DNA of 36,090 bases, taken from Collinsella aerofaciens. GTDB lineage: Bacteria; Actinomycetota; Coriobacteriia; Coriobacteriales; Coriobacteriaceae. A program made the translations under genes and the position numbers. The stretch is from contig NZ_JADMOP010000019.1 in assembly GCF_015558785.1 (NCBI RefSeq), positions 1-36,090 on the forward strand, written 5' to 3'. Shown here one piece after another: positions 14,721 through 23,247 of the stretch (the first letter of the stretch is position 1; every line of letters starts with the position of its first letter). Under the pieces are notes generated by a model. The model did no database searches, was not told where the DNA came from, and saw only the letters and a program-made list of their open reading frames with translations.

Positions 14721-17171
14721 CTAAATCAGCCTAAAATGCTCGAGCGCCGCAACGACACCGTCGTGATCGACGGTGTCGGTCACGTAATCGGCCTTATCCT
14801 TGAGATAGTCCGGCGCATTGCCCATGGCGATGCCGACATCGACGGCATTCATCAGCGAGACGTCATTGCTGGCGTCGCCAATGCCGTATACGGTTCCGTG
14901 GTGGGGATCGAGGGCGTCGAGTACAGACTGGATACCCCCGCGCTTCGTGCATTCGCGGGGCGAGATTTCGGTTACCTCGAGTTCGAGCTCGTTAAAGCAC
15001 AGCAGCGGCTCAAGTGCCTTATCTTGAGCGATGTGGTTGGCGAGCGATGTAGACATCAAGATCTTGTAGACACTGTAATGTTGCAGCTGCGTGACTGCGT
15101 CGCCCAGGGTGCGCGCGTATCCGGGAGCATCGGGGGCATCGGCACTCATGCGCACGACGCCGTTGAGGCCCTCAAAGCGGATGACCTCGCCCGATTGCTC
15201 AAGGTAGGGGGCAAGACGCTGCAGCATACTGGGCGTCATCGACAGATCGCGAATTGCATGTCCGTTGATCTCGGCGTAACCGCCCGCAAGACAGACGATG
15301 CCGGTCCAGGGCAGCTCAAGAAGTTTGGGGTGGATGCAGCTGAGGGTGCGTCCTGTGCAGATGAAGGCCATGTTGCCGTTTGCAACGAAATCGCGGATGG
15401 CCTGCGAGACCGCCTCGTTGGGATAGGGGGACAGGTCACGCTCGCTCTCGGGAAGCTCTTGTGCCACTCGAGGGTCTTGCCAGGCGAGCGTTCCGTCTAT
15501 ATCGAAGAAGCAGATATCGCCGTGCTTATGGGCTGCGCTGGCGACAGGGGAGGCCGAGGTGGTGGGCACAAATCCCGGCTCGAGGCCCATGATCTGGTCA
15601 AAATGCTCTTTAACGCGGGGAACGGAGATGCCGATGATCACCTGGGCGGTCTTGCCCGTAATGATGAGGCCCTTGGCACCCACCGCGACAAACGACGCGT
15701 TATCTGCAACGATGGAAGGGTCTGCGACCTCGACGCGCAGACGCGTGGCGCAGTTGGTTGCGCCCACGATATTGCCAACGCCACCTAAAAGCTGAATTAC
15801 CCGCTCAGCGAGGACGTGATCTTGATCGGATCGACTATTGACCTCGTCATTGGGGGATTGCTCTTTGGCAAAGTCGTTTCCCGTTAAACAATCGATTGCC
15901 GCGCGATTGGCGACATGATCCTCGCGGCCCGGTGTCTTAAGGTCATAGACCAAGATGAGTGCTCGAAAACTAACAAAAAAGATGAGGCTAAAGGCAAGGC
16001 CGATACCGAGCGCCAAAAGATAGGCACCGGCATGCGTGCGCATGAGCGGAATAAAGTTGAAGGCTGCCATCTCCATGAGGCCGCCCGAGAAGATGCCGAC
16101 GATGCCAAAGAGATTCATGGTTGTGGCAAGGCAAGACGATAAGACGGCATAGAGCAAAAAGAGCCCGGGGTGGGTGAACATAAAGAGAAACTCGAGTGGC
16201 TCGGTAACGCCGCAAACCACCGAGGCGATGATGGCGGGAACAAGGATGACCCTGAGGCCGGCGCGGCGCTCGGGTTTTGCGGTGGAGTAGAACGCAGCTG
16301 CGATGGCAGGAAGGCCAAAGAGCTTGACCCAGCCGGTGGCGGTAAAACCGGCCCACGGCGCAAGCTCATTAAGGGGGCGCGTGCTATGGGAGAGGATGGG
16401 GAGCAAGCTGCTCCACGTGGCGTAGATGCCGTCGTTAATGACCAGGTTGTCGTAGTAGATCGGCATGTAGAGCAGGTGGTGCAGCCCCATGGGCTCGAGT
16501 GCTCGCTCCAAAAGCACAAAGATGCCCACGCCAAAGGGGCCGACGCTCGTAAGTGCATGGCGCAGCGTTTCGGTCATTGCGTATACGGAGGGCACGATGG
16601 CGGCCGAGATAGCGGCAAGGGCAAACACGGCAAAAAAGCTGATGAGGTAGACCAGCGAGGAGCCCGAGAAGGTGCCGAGCCAATCGGGAACCTTGGCATC
16701 GTAGAAGCGGTCATGGATGGCGACGACGGTTGCCGATACCGCCAGCGGGCCGATAATGCCGGTGTCGAGCGTCTTGATGCCGTCGATGACGGTGATACCG
16801 TTGGCGGGGGTCAAAGATGACGGGTACTTAAGTCCAAGGTTGTCTCCGCTCAGCTTAATGATCTCGCTCAAAAAGAAGCAATAGGCAAAATAGGCCACGA
16901 GTGCCTCGAGGCAGCAGCGTGCCGGTTGCTTTTGGGCAAGACCGATAGGCAGCGCTACGGCAAAAAGGAGCGGGAGGCGTTTAAAGACCGTCCATGAGCC
17001 GCGCTGGATGATAGCCCAAAAAATGTACCAAGGGGTTCCGTATACGGCGAGATCGCCGACGATGTCCGCAGTCGTTGCGAGAGCGGAGACGCCGACCATG
17101 AGGCCTGATATAGAAAACAGCATGGCGGGAGCGAACATCGCCCCGCCAAAGCGTTGGATTTTTTGCAGCAT
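14721..17171 (-). CDS. PTS alpha-glucoside EIICB fused to a HAD-family phosphatase
   Basis: Residues 1 to about 425 are a glucose/maltose-superfamily EIIC membrane domain (about ten hydrophobic segments, GVTEPLEFLFMFTHP). Residues 455-545 are EIIB, with the phosphorylated C474 in NIVGATNCATRL. Residues 552-816 are a Cof-type HAD phosphatase: D557 and D559 in FFDIDGT, CTGRT as motif II, TKRGG as motif III and GIGDASNDVSLM as motif IV. EIICB moves a sugar across the membrane while phosphorylating it. The fused HAD would sit on the cytoplasmic side, where it could remove a phosphate from the imported sugar or from another sugar phosphate. The EIIC sequence is nearest the MalX type by my reading. 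No EIIA is fused, so a separate one is needed. The gene diverges from a GntR regulator and has an operator-like site at 17213-17224. Confidence 0.88.
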   Translation of the reverse strand: MLQKIQRFGGAMFAPAMLFSISGLMVGVSALATTADIVGDLAVYGTPWYIFWAIIQRGSWTVFKRLPLLFAVALPIGLAQKQPARCCLEALVAYFAYCFFLSEIIKLSGDNLGLKYPSSLTPANGITVIDGIKTLDTGIIGPLAVSATVVAIHDRFYDAKVPDWLGTFSGSSLVYLISFFAVFALAAISAAIVPSVYAMTETLRHALTSVGPFGVGIFVLLERALEPMGLHHLLYMPIYYDNLVINDGIYATWSSLLPILSHSTRPLNELAPWAGFTATGWVKLFGLPAIAAAFYSTAKPERRAGLRVILVPAIIASVVCGVTEPLEFLFMFTHPGLFLLYAVLSSCLATTMNLFGIVGIFSGGLMEMAAFNFIPLMRTHAGAYLLALGIGLAFSLIFFVSFRALILVYDLKTPGREDHVANRAAIDCLTGNDFAKEQSPNDEVNSRSDQDHVLAERVIQLLGGVGNIVGATNCATRLRVEVADPSIVADNASFVAVGAKGLIITGKTAQVIIGISVPRVKEHFDQIMGLEPGFVPTTSASPVASAAHKHGDICFFDIDGTLAWQDPRVAQELPESERDLSPYPNEAVSQAIRDFVANGNMAFICTGRTLSCIHPKLLELPWTGIVCLAGGYAEINGHAIRDLSMTPSMLQRLAPYLEQSGEVIRFEGLNGVVRMSADAPDAPGYARTLGDAVTQLQHYSVYKILMSTSLANHIAQDKALEPLLCFNELELEVTEISPRECTKRGGIQSVLDALDPHHGTVYGIGDASNDVSLMNAVDVGIAMGNAPDYLKDKADYVTDTVDHDGVVAALEHFRLI

Positions 17172-17212
17172 GTTCTGCCTTCCGAATATCGAGGCGCGTT
17201 GCGCGTGGGGAA

Positions 17213-17224
17213 ACGTTTAAACAA
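17213..17224. promoter_or_regulatory. Operator candidate 1 (ACGTTTAAACAA), PTS promoter
   Basis: GTTTAAAC at the centre (17215-17222) is a perfect palindrome. It lies just downstream of a minus-strand -10 TACAAT (17232-17237), where a bound repressor would block the PTS-HAD gene. The same motif recurs at 17335, 18231, 18306 and 27245. Confidence 0.55.
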
Positions 17225-17334
17225 TGGATTCATTGTAGAGGACCAGACGATTGTCGTACCGGCAGTTTTGAGCGAAACCGATTTGGGCACGACAGAAACC
17301 GTCAACGGTTAAATCCTGTCGCTTTACCGATATT

Positions 17335-17346
17335 CGGTTTAAACAA
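17335..17346. promoter_or_regulatory. Operator candidate 2 (CGGTTTAAACAA), gntR promoter
   Basis: A second GTTTAAAC palindrome (17337-17344) sits in the -35 area of the forward gntR promoter, about 16-17 bp before a TATCGT-type -10. It suggests autoregulation of the GntR gene. Confidence 0.5.
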
Positions 17347-17400
17347 CTTTAAGAAATGCTATCGTGCCTAGCCGGAAATAAATAATGTAGAGGTGAAACA

Positions 17401-18120
17401 ATGCCAAAAGCGATATACGAAGGAATCTACCGCGAGATCCGTTCGCGCATCATTAACGGGACCTATGCGTTTCAGGAGATGCTGCCAACCGAAGCCGAGC
17501 TGACCGCGGAATTTGGCTGCACGCGCAATACCGTCCGCCGCGCTTTGAGCATGCTGGCCGACGGGATGTTTGTGCAGCCCATACATGGCAAGGGCGTGCG
17601 CGTTATTTGGCTTAAGGGCGAAACCGACATGTTGGGCGCACTCGAAGAGGTTGAGTCGTTTGGCGAGTTTGCAAAACGCAACAATGCCGTTGCATCGACG
17701 GTCGTTAAGTCCTTTGAACATTTGATTTGCACCGAGCAGCTCTCTTGTCGCCTGGGCTTTAGGGTGGGCGAGGAGCTTATTCGCGTAGTGCGTGTCCGAA
17801 GCCTTAACGGCAACGCGCGCCAAGTGGACCATGGCTATTTTTTGGCGTCGATCGCCAAGGGCCTGACCCCCGAGATCGCGGCAGATTCTATTTACGGCTA
17901 TCTGGAGCACAAGCGCGGTGTCAAAGTGATGGCGAGCCGTCGTACGGTGAGTGTCGAGCTCGCCAACGATGAAGACTGCAGCTATCTTGACCTCGGCAAA
18001 TACAACTGCGTTGCCGTCATGGAGAGTCAGTCGTACACCTCGGATGGCATTTTGTTTGAGGTGACGCACACTCGCACACACCCCGAGATCTTCCATTACC
18101 GCGTCAATTCCAAGCGATAG
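17401..18120 (+). CDS. GntR-family regulator with UTRA domain (TreR-like)
   Basis: The N-terminal winged helix-turn-helix spans about residues 5-70 (IYREIRSRIINGTY, then TEAELTAEFGCTRNTVRRAL and GKG). The C-terminal UTRA ligand domain covers about 80-239. UTRA members usually bind a phosphorylated sugar. GAGGTG lies five bases before the ATG. The gene diverges from the PTS-HAD gene with operator-like palindromes on both sides. As I recall, the B. subtilis TreR box is TTGTATATACAA, close to the TTGTTTATACAA found at 18231. This protein is therefore the best candidate to control the local alpha-glucoside genes. It is 239 residues, the normal length. Confidence 0.88.
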   Translation: MPKAIYEGIYREIRSRIINGTYAFQEMLPTEAELTAEFGCTRNTVRRALSMLADGMFVQPIHGKGVRVIWLKGETDMLGALEEVESFGEFAKRNNAVASTVVKSFEHLICTEQLSCRLGFRVGEELIRVVRVRSLNGNARQVDHGYFLASIAKGLTPEIAADSIYGYLEHKRGVKVMASRRTVSVELANDEDCSYLDLGKYNCVAVMESQSYTSDGILFEVTHTRTHPEIFHYRVNSKR

Positions 18121-18161
18121 CCGGCTAGCTCGCAGCCTGCGAGACTCATGTCCTCAAAGCG

Positions 18162-18208
18162 AAAACGCCCGGTCAAACCGACGGTACATCGGCTTGACCG
18201 GGCGTTTT
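18162..18208 (+). terminator. Bidirectional-type terminator after gntR
   Basis: AAAACGCCCGGTCAA (18162-18176) pairs perfectly with 18194-18208, with a further CCGA/TCGG pairing in the loop. The stem ends in TTTT. It lies 41 bp after the gntR stop. The rest of the gap to the next gene (18209-18425) holds two operator-like palindromes and no coding frame I trust. Confidence 0.85.
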
Positions 18209-18230
18209 CTCTGCATTCAATAACAAATAA

Positions 18231-18242
18231 TTGTTTATACAA
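18231..18242. promoter_or_regulatory. Operator candidate 3 (TTGTTTATACAA)
   Basis: A near-perfect 12-bp palindrome upstream of the ABC-transporter operon, and the copy closest to the TreR-type box. Its centre is exactly 75 bp from that of the next copy at 18306, a spacing that could allow looping. Confidence 0.5.
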
Positions 18243-18305
18243 AACTTGTCAAGTATCAAGTTGAAATTACCGTTCACCGAAGTTTTTCTACCGCTCTAGT
18301 AATAC

Positions 18306-18317
18306 TTGTTCAAACAA
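18306..18317. promoter_or_regulatory. Operator candidate 4 (TTGTTCAAACAA)
   Basis: A palindrome of the same kind, 109 bp before the solute-binding protein start. It lies in the expected promoter region, though I cannot fix the -35 and -10 with confidence. Confidence 0.5.
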
Positions 18318-18425
18318 CTATCCAAATAGCGTATCGTACAAATCAGCAAAAGGGGCAAAGTCCCCGAGCCAATCTCCGAAGGCGGCGGCAAAGGGTGCCG
18401 CCACGGTGTGAAAGGGTGGATTGTA

Positions 18426-19742
18426 ATGAAGAACGAAATGAGCAGAAGGCAGTTCCTGGGCTTTGCTGGTTCCGCGGCTGCGGTTCTTGGTCTGGGTCTC
18501 GTGGGCTGCGGTGGTTCTGCCGGCTCCGGCTCCTCTGCTTCTGGTGACGCTGCCGAGGTCTACTTCCTCCAATTCAAGCCCGAGGTCGACAAGGAGTGGA
18601 AGGAGATCGCCAAGGCCTATAAGAAGGAGAAGGGCGTCGAGGTCAAGATCGTGACCGCTGCCTCCAACACCTACGAGGAGAAGCTCAAGTCCGAGATGTC
18701 CAAGAGCTCCGCTCCGACCCTGTTCCAGGTCAACGGCCCCACCGGCCTTAAGAACTGGAAGGATTACTGCGCCGACCTGTCCGATACCAAGCTCCGCGGT
18801 GAGCTCATTGACGACTCCCTGGCTCTGCAGTCCGATGGCAAGGATCTGGGTATCGACTGGGTCCAGGAGAGCTACGGCATCATCTACAACAAGCAGCTGC
18901 TCGAGAAGGCTGGCTACAAGGCCGAGGACATCAACTCCTTCGACAAGCTGAAGGCTTGTGCCGACGACATCCAGGCCCGCAAGGACGAGCTTGGCATTGA
19001 GGGCGCCTTCACTTCTGCTGGCATGGATGACTCCTCCAGCTGGCGCTACACCACCCACCTCGCCAACCTCCCGCTCTACTACGAGTTCGAGAAGGAGCAC
19101 AACCAGGAGGACGACGAGATCAAGGGCGAGTATCTCGACAACTTCAAGCAGATTTTCGACCTGTACATCACCGACTCCACCTGCGATCCTTCGCAGCTTG
19201 CCTCCAAGACCGGCGACGACGCCACCAACGAGTTCGCAACCGGCAAGGCCGTCTTCTATCAGAACGGCTCCTGGGCCTACGCTGACCTCACCAAGGCCGG
19301 CATGACCGACGATCAGATTGGCATGATGCCCATCTACATCGGTGTCGACGGCGAGGAGAACCAGGGCCTGTGCTCCGGCGGCGAGAACTACTGGTGCGTC
19401 AGCTCCCAGGCTTCCGAGGATGCCCAGAAGGCCACCGAGGACTTCATGTATTGGTGCGTCACTTCTGACACCGCCACCAGCATCATCGCTGACAAGATGG
19501 GTCTGACTGCCCCGTTCAAGAGCGCCAAGGAAACCACCAACGTCTTCTCGCAGCAGGCCGTCGCCATGGCCAAGGACGGCAAGAAGACCGTCGCTTGGGA
19601 CTTCGTCTACATCCCCTCTGAGGAGTGGAAGAAGAACCTCAAGCAGGCTCTGATCGCCTATGCTGCCGACAACAGCAAGTGGGACGGCGTCAAGAACGCC
19701 TTCGTCGATGGCTGGAAGACCGAGAAGGCTGCTTCCGAGTAA
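18426..19742 (+). CDS. ABC-transporter sugar-binding lipoprotein (family 1; maltodextrin likely)
   Basis: This is the extracellular binding protein of the ABC importer encoded next to it. The signal peptide has a twin-arginine motif, SRRQFLGFAG, and a lipobox, LVGC, so it is probably a Tat-exported lipoprotein anchored outside the cell. The mature part is a type-1 solute-binding fold, with conserved YGIIYNKQLLEKAGYKAEDI and ATGKAVFYQNGSWAY. I set the start at the ATG at 18426 after AAAGGGTGG; an in-frame GTG at 18408 would swallow that site. Maltodextrin is inferred from the phosphorylase and glucanotransferase nearby. Codon use is strongly optimised, as usual for an abundant binding protein. 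Confidence 0.88.
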   Translation: MKNEMSRRQFLGFAGSAAAVLGLGLVGCGGSAGSGSSASGDAAEVYFLQFKPEVDKEWKEIAKAYKKEKGVEVKIVTAASNTYEEKLKSEMSKSSAPTLFQVNGPTGLKNWKDYCADLSDTKLRGELIDDSLALQSDGKDLGIDWVQESYGIIYNKQLLEKAGYKAEDINSFDKLKACADDIQARKDELGIEGAFTSAGMDDSSSWRYTTHLANLPLYYEFEKEHNQEDDEIKGEYLDNFKQIFDLYITDSTCDPSQLASKTGDDATNEFATGKAVFYQNGSWAYADLTKAGMTDDQIGMMPIYIGVDGEENQGLCSGGENYWCVSSQASEDAQKATEDFMYWCVTSDTATSIIADKMGLTAPFKSAKETTNVFSQQAVAMAKDGKKTVAWDFVYIPSEEWKKNLKQALIAYAADNSKWDGVKNAFVDGWKTEKAASE

Positions 19743-19773
19743 GTAGTTGCTGCCCAAGCTATCTGATTAGCGA

Positions 19774-19809
19774 CAGGGGGCGGGCAGACGTTGGTTTGCC
19801 CGCCCCCTG
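19774..19809 (+). other. Intercistronic hairpin between the binding protein and first permease
   Basis: CAGGGGGCGGGCA (19774-19786) pairs perfectly with 19797-19809. No T-run follows, so it is more likely an mRNA-stabilising or partial-termination hairpin. Such a hairpin often keeps binding-protein mRNA above permease mRNA. Confidence 0.7.
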
Positions 19810-19829
19810 CATATTGAAAGGACCCTTCT

Positions 19830-20684
19830 ATGGGCAAAGCACTCAAGCGCTGGTGGCCGCTCTTTATGCTGCCCACGTGCCTGGCGTTTATGATCGGGTT
19901 CGTGATCCCCTTTATCCAGGGCTTCTATCTCTCGTTCTGCCAGTTTATTACCATCAACAATACGCACTTTGTCGGTATCGAGAACTACGTGCGCGCACTG
20001 TCCGATCCGCAGTTTGCCACGTCGTTCTTCTTTACCGTGGCGTTTGCCTTCCTGTCGACGGTGCTCATCAACGTGATCGCCCTCGCCATTGCGCAGGCGC
20101 TCACCCGCAAAGCGCTCAAGGGCACCAACATCTTCCGTACGATCTTCTTCATGCCTAACCTGATCGGCGGCATCGTGCTGGGCTACATTTGGCAGATTCT
20201 GATCAACTGCCTGCTCTCCAACGTGGGCGCCCAGCTCATCGCCCTTAACTCTGCTGCTGGCTTCTGGGGCCTTATCATCCTGACCCTGTGGCAGCAGGTC
20301 GGCTACATGATGATCATCTACATCGCTGGTCTGCAGTCCATTCCGTCCGACTACATCGAGGCCGCCAAGGTCGACGGCGCCACGGCATGGCAGACGTTTT
20401 GGAAGGTTAAGATCCCCAATCTGATGCCGACGATCACCATCTGCCTGTTCCTGTCCATCACCAACGGCTTTAAGCTGTTCGACCAGAACCTCGCCCTTAC
20501 CGGCGGCGCTCCCGCACACTCCACCGAGATGCTCGCCCTGAACATCTACAACACGTTCTACTCGCGTGCTGGCATCGCATGGCAGGGCATCGGTCAGGCC
20601 AAGGCAGTTATCTTCTGCATCCTGGTCGTAGCAATCTCCATGATCCAGCTTAAGGCCACGAGGTCCAAGGAGGTGCAGCAGTAA
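19830..20684 (+). CDS. ABC sugar permease, MalF type
   Basis: This inner-membrane permease has about six hydrophobic segments. The EAA loop that docks the ATPase is visible as YIEAAKVDGATAWQTFWKVKIP near residue 175. The 284 residues are typical for the family 1 carbohydrate permeases. GAAAGGA lies before the ATG. Its stop overlaps the next gene's start (TAATG), so the two permeases are translationally coupled. It would form a heterodimer with the second permease. Confidence 0.9.
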   Translation: MGKALKRWWPLFMLPTCLAFMIGFVIPFIQGFYLSFCQFITINNTHFVGIENYVRALSDPQFATSFFFTVAFAFLSTVLINVIALAIAQALTRKALKGTNIFRTIFFMPNLIGGIVLGYIWQILINCLLSNVGAQLIALNSAAGFWGLIILTLWQQVGYMMIIYIAGLQSIPSDYIEAAKVDGATAWQTFWKVKIPNLMPTITICLFLSITNGFKLFDQNLALTGGAPAHSTEMLALNIYNTFYSRAGIAWQGIGQAKAVIFCILVVAISMIQLKATRSKEVQQ

Positions 20685-21523
20685 TGAAACGCGATAAGGT
20701 TATCAACCGTGCGCTCTCGATCTTCTTTACGATCCTGTCGCTCGCATGGATCTACCCCGTGTTCATGATTGCGCTCAATTCCTTTAAAAAGGCAACTGCA
20801 ATCAGCACCACCACGGCATTCGATCTGCTCACGCCCGAGACGTTCAACGGTCTCGCAAACTACGTGCACGCCCTTAACGAGCAGGGCTTTGCCTCGGCGT
20901 TTATGTACTCGCTCATCATCACGGTCACGTCGGTCGTGCTGATTCTGGTGTGTTGCTCCATGTGCGCTTGGTACGTGGTTCGTGTCAACAACAAGATCTC
21001 GAACTTCTTCTATTACCTGTTCGTGTTCTCGATGGTCGTGCCCTTCCAGATGCTCATGTTCACGCTGTCCAATTTGGCGGACCGCATCGGCTTTAACACA
21101 CCGTTCAACATCTGCTTTATCTACCTTGGCTTTGGCGCGGGCCTGGCGGTCTTTATGTTCGCCGGCTTTGTAAAGAACATCCCGCTCGAAATTGAGGAGG
21201 CAGCCATGATCGACGGCTGCAACCCGGTCCAGGTGTTCTTTAAGATCGTCCTCCCCATTATGAAGCCCACCTATCTTTCGGTCGGCATTCTCGAGACCAT
21301 GTGGGTCTGGAACGACTATCTGCTGCCCTACCTTACCCTCGACTCCACCAAGTACAGGACCATTCCTATCTTGATCCAGTACTTCCGCGGCGGCTACGGC
21401 CACGTCGAGCTCGGTCCCATGATGGCCTGCATCATGATGGTCGTTATCCCCATCGTCATCATGTACATCCTCTGCCAGAAGTACATCATCGACGGCGTGG
21501 TGGCAGGTGCCGTCAAGGGCTGA
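20684..21523 (+). CDS. ABC sugar permease, MalG type
   Basis: The second permease of the importer, 279 residues with six hydrophobic segments. The EAA loop is IEEAAMIDGCNPVQVFFKIVLPIMKP near residue 170. IYPVFMIALNSFKK at the N-terminus is the conserved start of the MalG class. It overlaps the first permease by one base. The ATPase gene follows 68 bp later in the same direction. Confidence 0.9.
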   Translation: MKRDKVINRALSIFFTILSLAWIYPVFMIALNSFKKATAISTTTAFDLLTPETFNGLANYVHALNEQGFASAFMYSLIITVTSVVLILVCCSMCAWYVVRVNNKISNFFYYLFVFSMVVPFQMLMFTLSNLADRIGFNTPFNICFIYLGFGAGLAVFMFAGFVKNIPLEIEEAAMIDGCNPVQVFFKIVLPIMKPTYLSVGILETMWVWNDYLLPYLTLDSTKYRTIPILIQYFRGGYGHVELGPMMACIMMVVIPIVIMYILCQKYIIDGVVAGAVKG

Positions 21524-21591
21524 TGCCGTAACTGTTTTGCAAGTTTCTGCGGCGCCCCTCAGCGCGGCGCCGCATATCGAAAGGTAAAGAC

Positions 21592-22791
21592 ATGGCCGAG
21601 ATCGTTCTCAAACATGTTCAGAAGGTGTATCCCAACAACGAGTCCAAAAAGAAGGGCTTCTTTGGCAAAAAGAAGAAGACCGAGGAGAAGAAGCACAACC
21701 TCAAGGTTACCGAGGACGGCGTGCTCGCGGTAGAGGACTTTAATCTCACCGTGCATGACCAGGAGTTTGTCGTTCTCGTTGGCCCGTCTGGCTGCGGCAA
21801 GTCCACGACGATGCGCATGGTCGCTGGCCTGGAGGACATCACTTCGGGCGACGTGCTCATCGACGGCAAGCGCGTCAACGACGTGGCGCCCAAGGACCGC
21901 GACATTGCCATGGTGTTCCAGAGCTATGCTCTGTACCCCAATATGACGGTGTACGAGAACATGGCGTTTACGCTTGAGCTCAAGAAGGTCCCCAAGGACG
22001 AGATCGACCGTAAGGTTCGCTCTGCTGCCGAGATCCTGGGCATTACCGAGTACCTCGACCGTAAGCCCAAGGCGCTCTCGGGCGGTCAGCGTCAGCGCGT
22101 CGCCATCGGCCGCGCCATCGTGCGTGACCCCAAGGTCTTCCTGATGGACGAGCCGCTGTCTAACCTGGACGCCAAGCTCCGTAACCAAATGCGTGCCGAG
22201 CTCATCAAGCTGCGTCACGAGATCAAGGGCACCTTTATCTACGTTACCCACGACCAGACCGAGGCCATGACCCTCGGCGATCGTATCGTGGTCATGAAGG
22301 ACGGCGTCGTCCAGCAGATCGCCACCCCGCAGGAGGTCTTCAACCACCCCGCGAACATCTTCGTCGCCGGCTTTATCGGCGTGCCGCAGATGAACTTCTT
22401 CGATGCCCAGCTGGTGCACTCGGGCAACGGCTTTACCGTCAAGACCGAGGACATGAATGTGGCGCTCGCTCCCGAGACCTGCGCTCAGCTTGCTCTCAAC
22501 TGGGACGGCGGCGACGTGAAGGAGATCACGGCCGGCGTGCGCCCCGAGCAGATTCTGCTTGCCGACAAGGACGAGGAGGGTGCGCTCCAGGGTACCGTCG
22601 AGGTGACCGAGCTCATGGGCTCGACCGAGCATGTCCACGTGACCGCTCCCGACGGCCAGTTTGTCCTGATCATTCCCGTTGTCGACCTTGAGGCCAAGGG
22701 TGCACTCAAGGCTGGCGACACCATCTGGTTCAAGTTCGAGAAGAACGCGACCCATCTCTTCGATAAGGTCTCTGGTAAGAACCTTATCTAG
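21592..22791 (+). CDS. Carbohydrate ABC-transporter ATPase (MalK/MsmX type) with a lysine-rich insert
   Basis: This ATPase powers the importer. Walker A is GPSGCGKST near residue 64, the Q-loop is VFQSYALYPN, the signature LSGGQRQR near 162, Walker B VFLMDEPLSNLD and the switch His YVTHDQTEA. The C-terminal part (about 245-399) is the regulatory OB-type domain. One oddity is an insert near residues 17-40, rich in Lys and Glu (ESKKKGFFGKKKKTEEKK), between the first strand and the second. MsmX-like proteins normally have only a short loop there. AAAGG precedes the start. It may also serve other importers, as MsmX does. Confidence 0.92.
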   Translation: MAEIVLKHVQKVYPNNESKKKGFFGKKKKTEEKKHNLKVTEDGVLAVEDFNLTVHDQEFVVLVGPSGCGKSTTMRMVAGLEDITSGDVLIDGKRVNDVAPKDRDIAMVFQSYALYPNMTVYENMAFTLELKKVPKDEIDRKVRSAAEILGITEYLDRKPKALSGGQRQRVAIGRAIVRDPKVFLMDEPLSNLDAKLRNQMRAELIKLRHEIKGTFIYVTHDQTEAMTLGDRIVVMKDGVVQQIATPQEVFNHPANIFVAGFIGVPQMNFFDAQLVHSGNGFTVKTEDMNVALAPETCAQLALNWDGGDVKEITAGVRPEQILLADKDEEGALQGTVEVTELMGSTEHVHVTAPDGQFVLIIPVVDLEAKGALKAGDTIWFKFEKNATHLFDKVSGKNLI

Positions 22792-22859
22792 GCCCGGTGC
22801 ATCCAGGCCCTCCCTTTGGGCGACTGCGGTATTGCCATCCTTTTGCCGCGGTCACATAT

Positions 22860-22902
22860 AAGGCTCCCCTCCCGTCCACTGGGCGAGAGGGGAGCCTTTC
22901 TT
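22860..22902 (+). terminator. Terminator of the ABC-transporter operon
   Basis: AGGCTCCCCTC (22861-22871) pairs perfectly with GAGGGGAGCCT (22887-22897), flanked by A before and TTCTTT after. It lies 69 bp past the ATPase stop codon. Confidence 0.88.
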
Positions 22903-22930
22903 TGTGTTGGGGTTGTCTGGCCGGTCGTTT

Positions 22931-23148
22931 GTCTCGATCTGTAACGGGTAGGGCCGATTTCGGACGTTAGATGTTACAGATCGAGACGGTTCCGCTGAGC
23001 TAACCATTTCATCTAAATCTGTAACACCAAAGGTGAATTTCAGCTGCTAGATGTTACAGATTGAGATAAACCCAAGGGAAGGGGCCGGTATGTCTCAATC
23101 TGTAACAGGTGGGACCGTTTTGGCCGAGTAGGTGTTACAGATTGAGAC
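22931..23148. repeat. Array of three 57-nt hairpin repeats (R1-R3)
   Basis: Three units lie at 22931-22987, 23011-23067 and 23092-23148, about 80 bp apart. Each has 15-bp inverted arms of the type GTCTCAATCTGTAAC and GTTACAGATTGAGAC around a 27-nt centre. R1 and R3 arms are perfect; R2 has one mismatch. R1 arms read CGAT where R3 reads CAAT, and both arms changed together. The centres differ but keep a small inner stem (CCGA/TCGG in R1, TGAA/TTCA in R2). Gaps of 23-24 nt separate them. They lie between the converging ABC ATPase and glycogen phosphorylase genes. I do not recognise the family. The rest of 22792-23247 holds only the two terminators. Confidence 0.85.
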
Positions 23149-23186
23149 GATTTAGTCGAGGCGGGCCACAGGCAACGCACGGGCAC

Positions 23187-23220
23187 AAAAAAACGGAGCC
23201 GTGTTGCCACGACTCCGTTT
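23187..23220 (-). terminator. Terminator of the malQ-glgP transcript
   Basis: On the minus strand a 13-bp stem (23208-23220 with 23191-23203, one G-T pair) with a 4-nt loop is followed by seven T. It lies 27 bp after the phosphorylase stop codon. Confidence 0.88.
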
Positions 23221-23247
23221 CTCAAGAGGATGGGCAAGGGGAATGGG

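Noticed and set aside
18318-19757. A 479-residue minus-strand reading frame opposite the sugar-binding protein
   Set aside because: Repetitive Leu/Gly/Val sequence mirrors the codon bias of the real gene, which has a signal peptide, lipobox and family motifs.
22931-23148. CRISPR array
   Set aside because: Three 57-nt units with 23-24 nt gaps look regular, but the units are themselves hairpins that differ from one another, and no cas genes are nearby.
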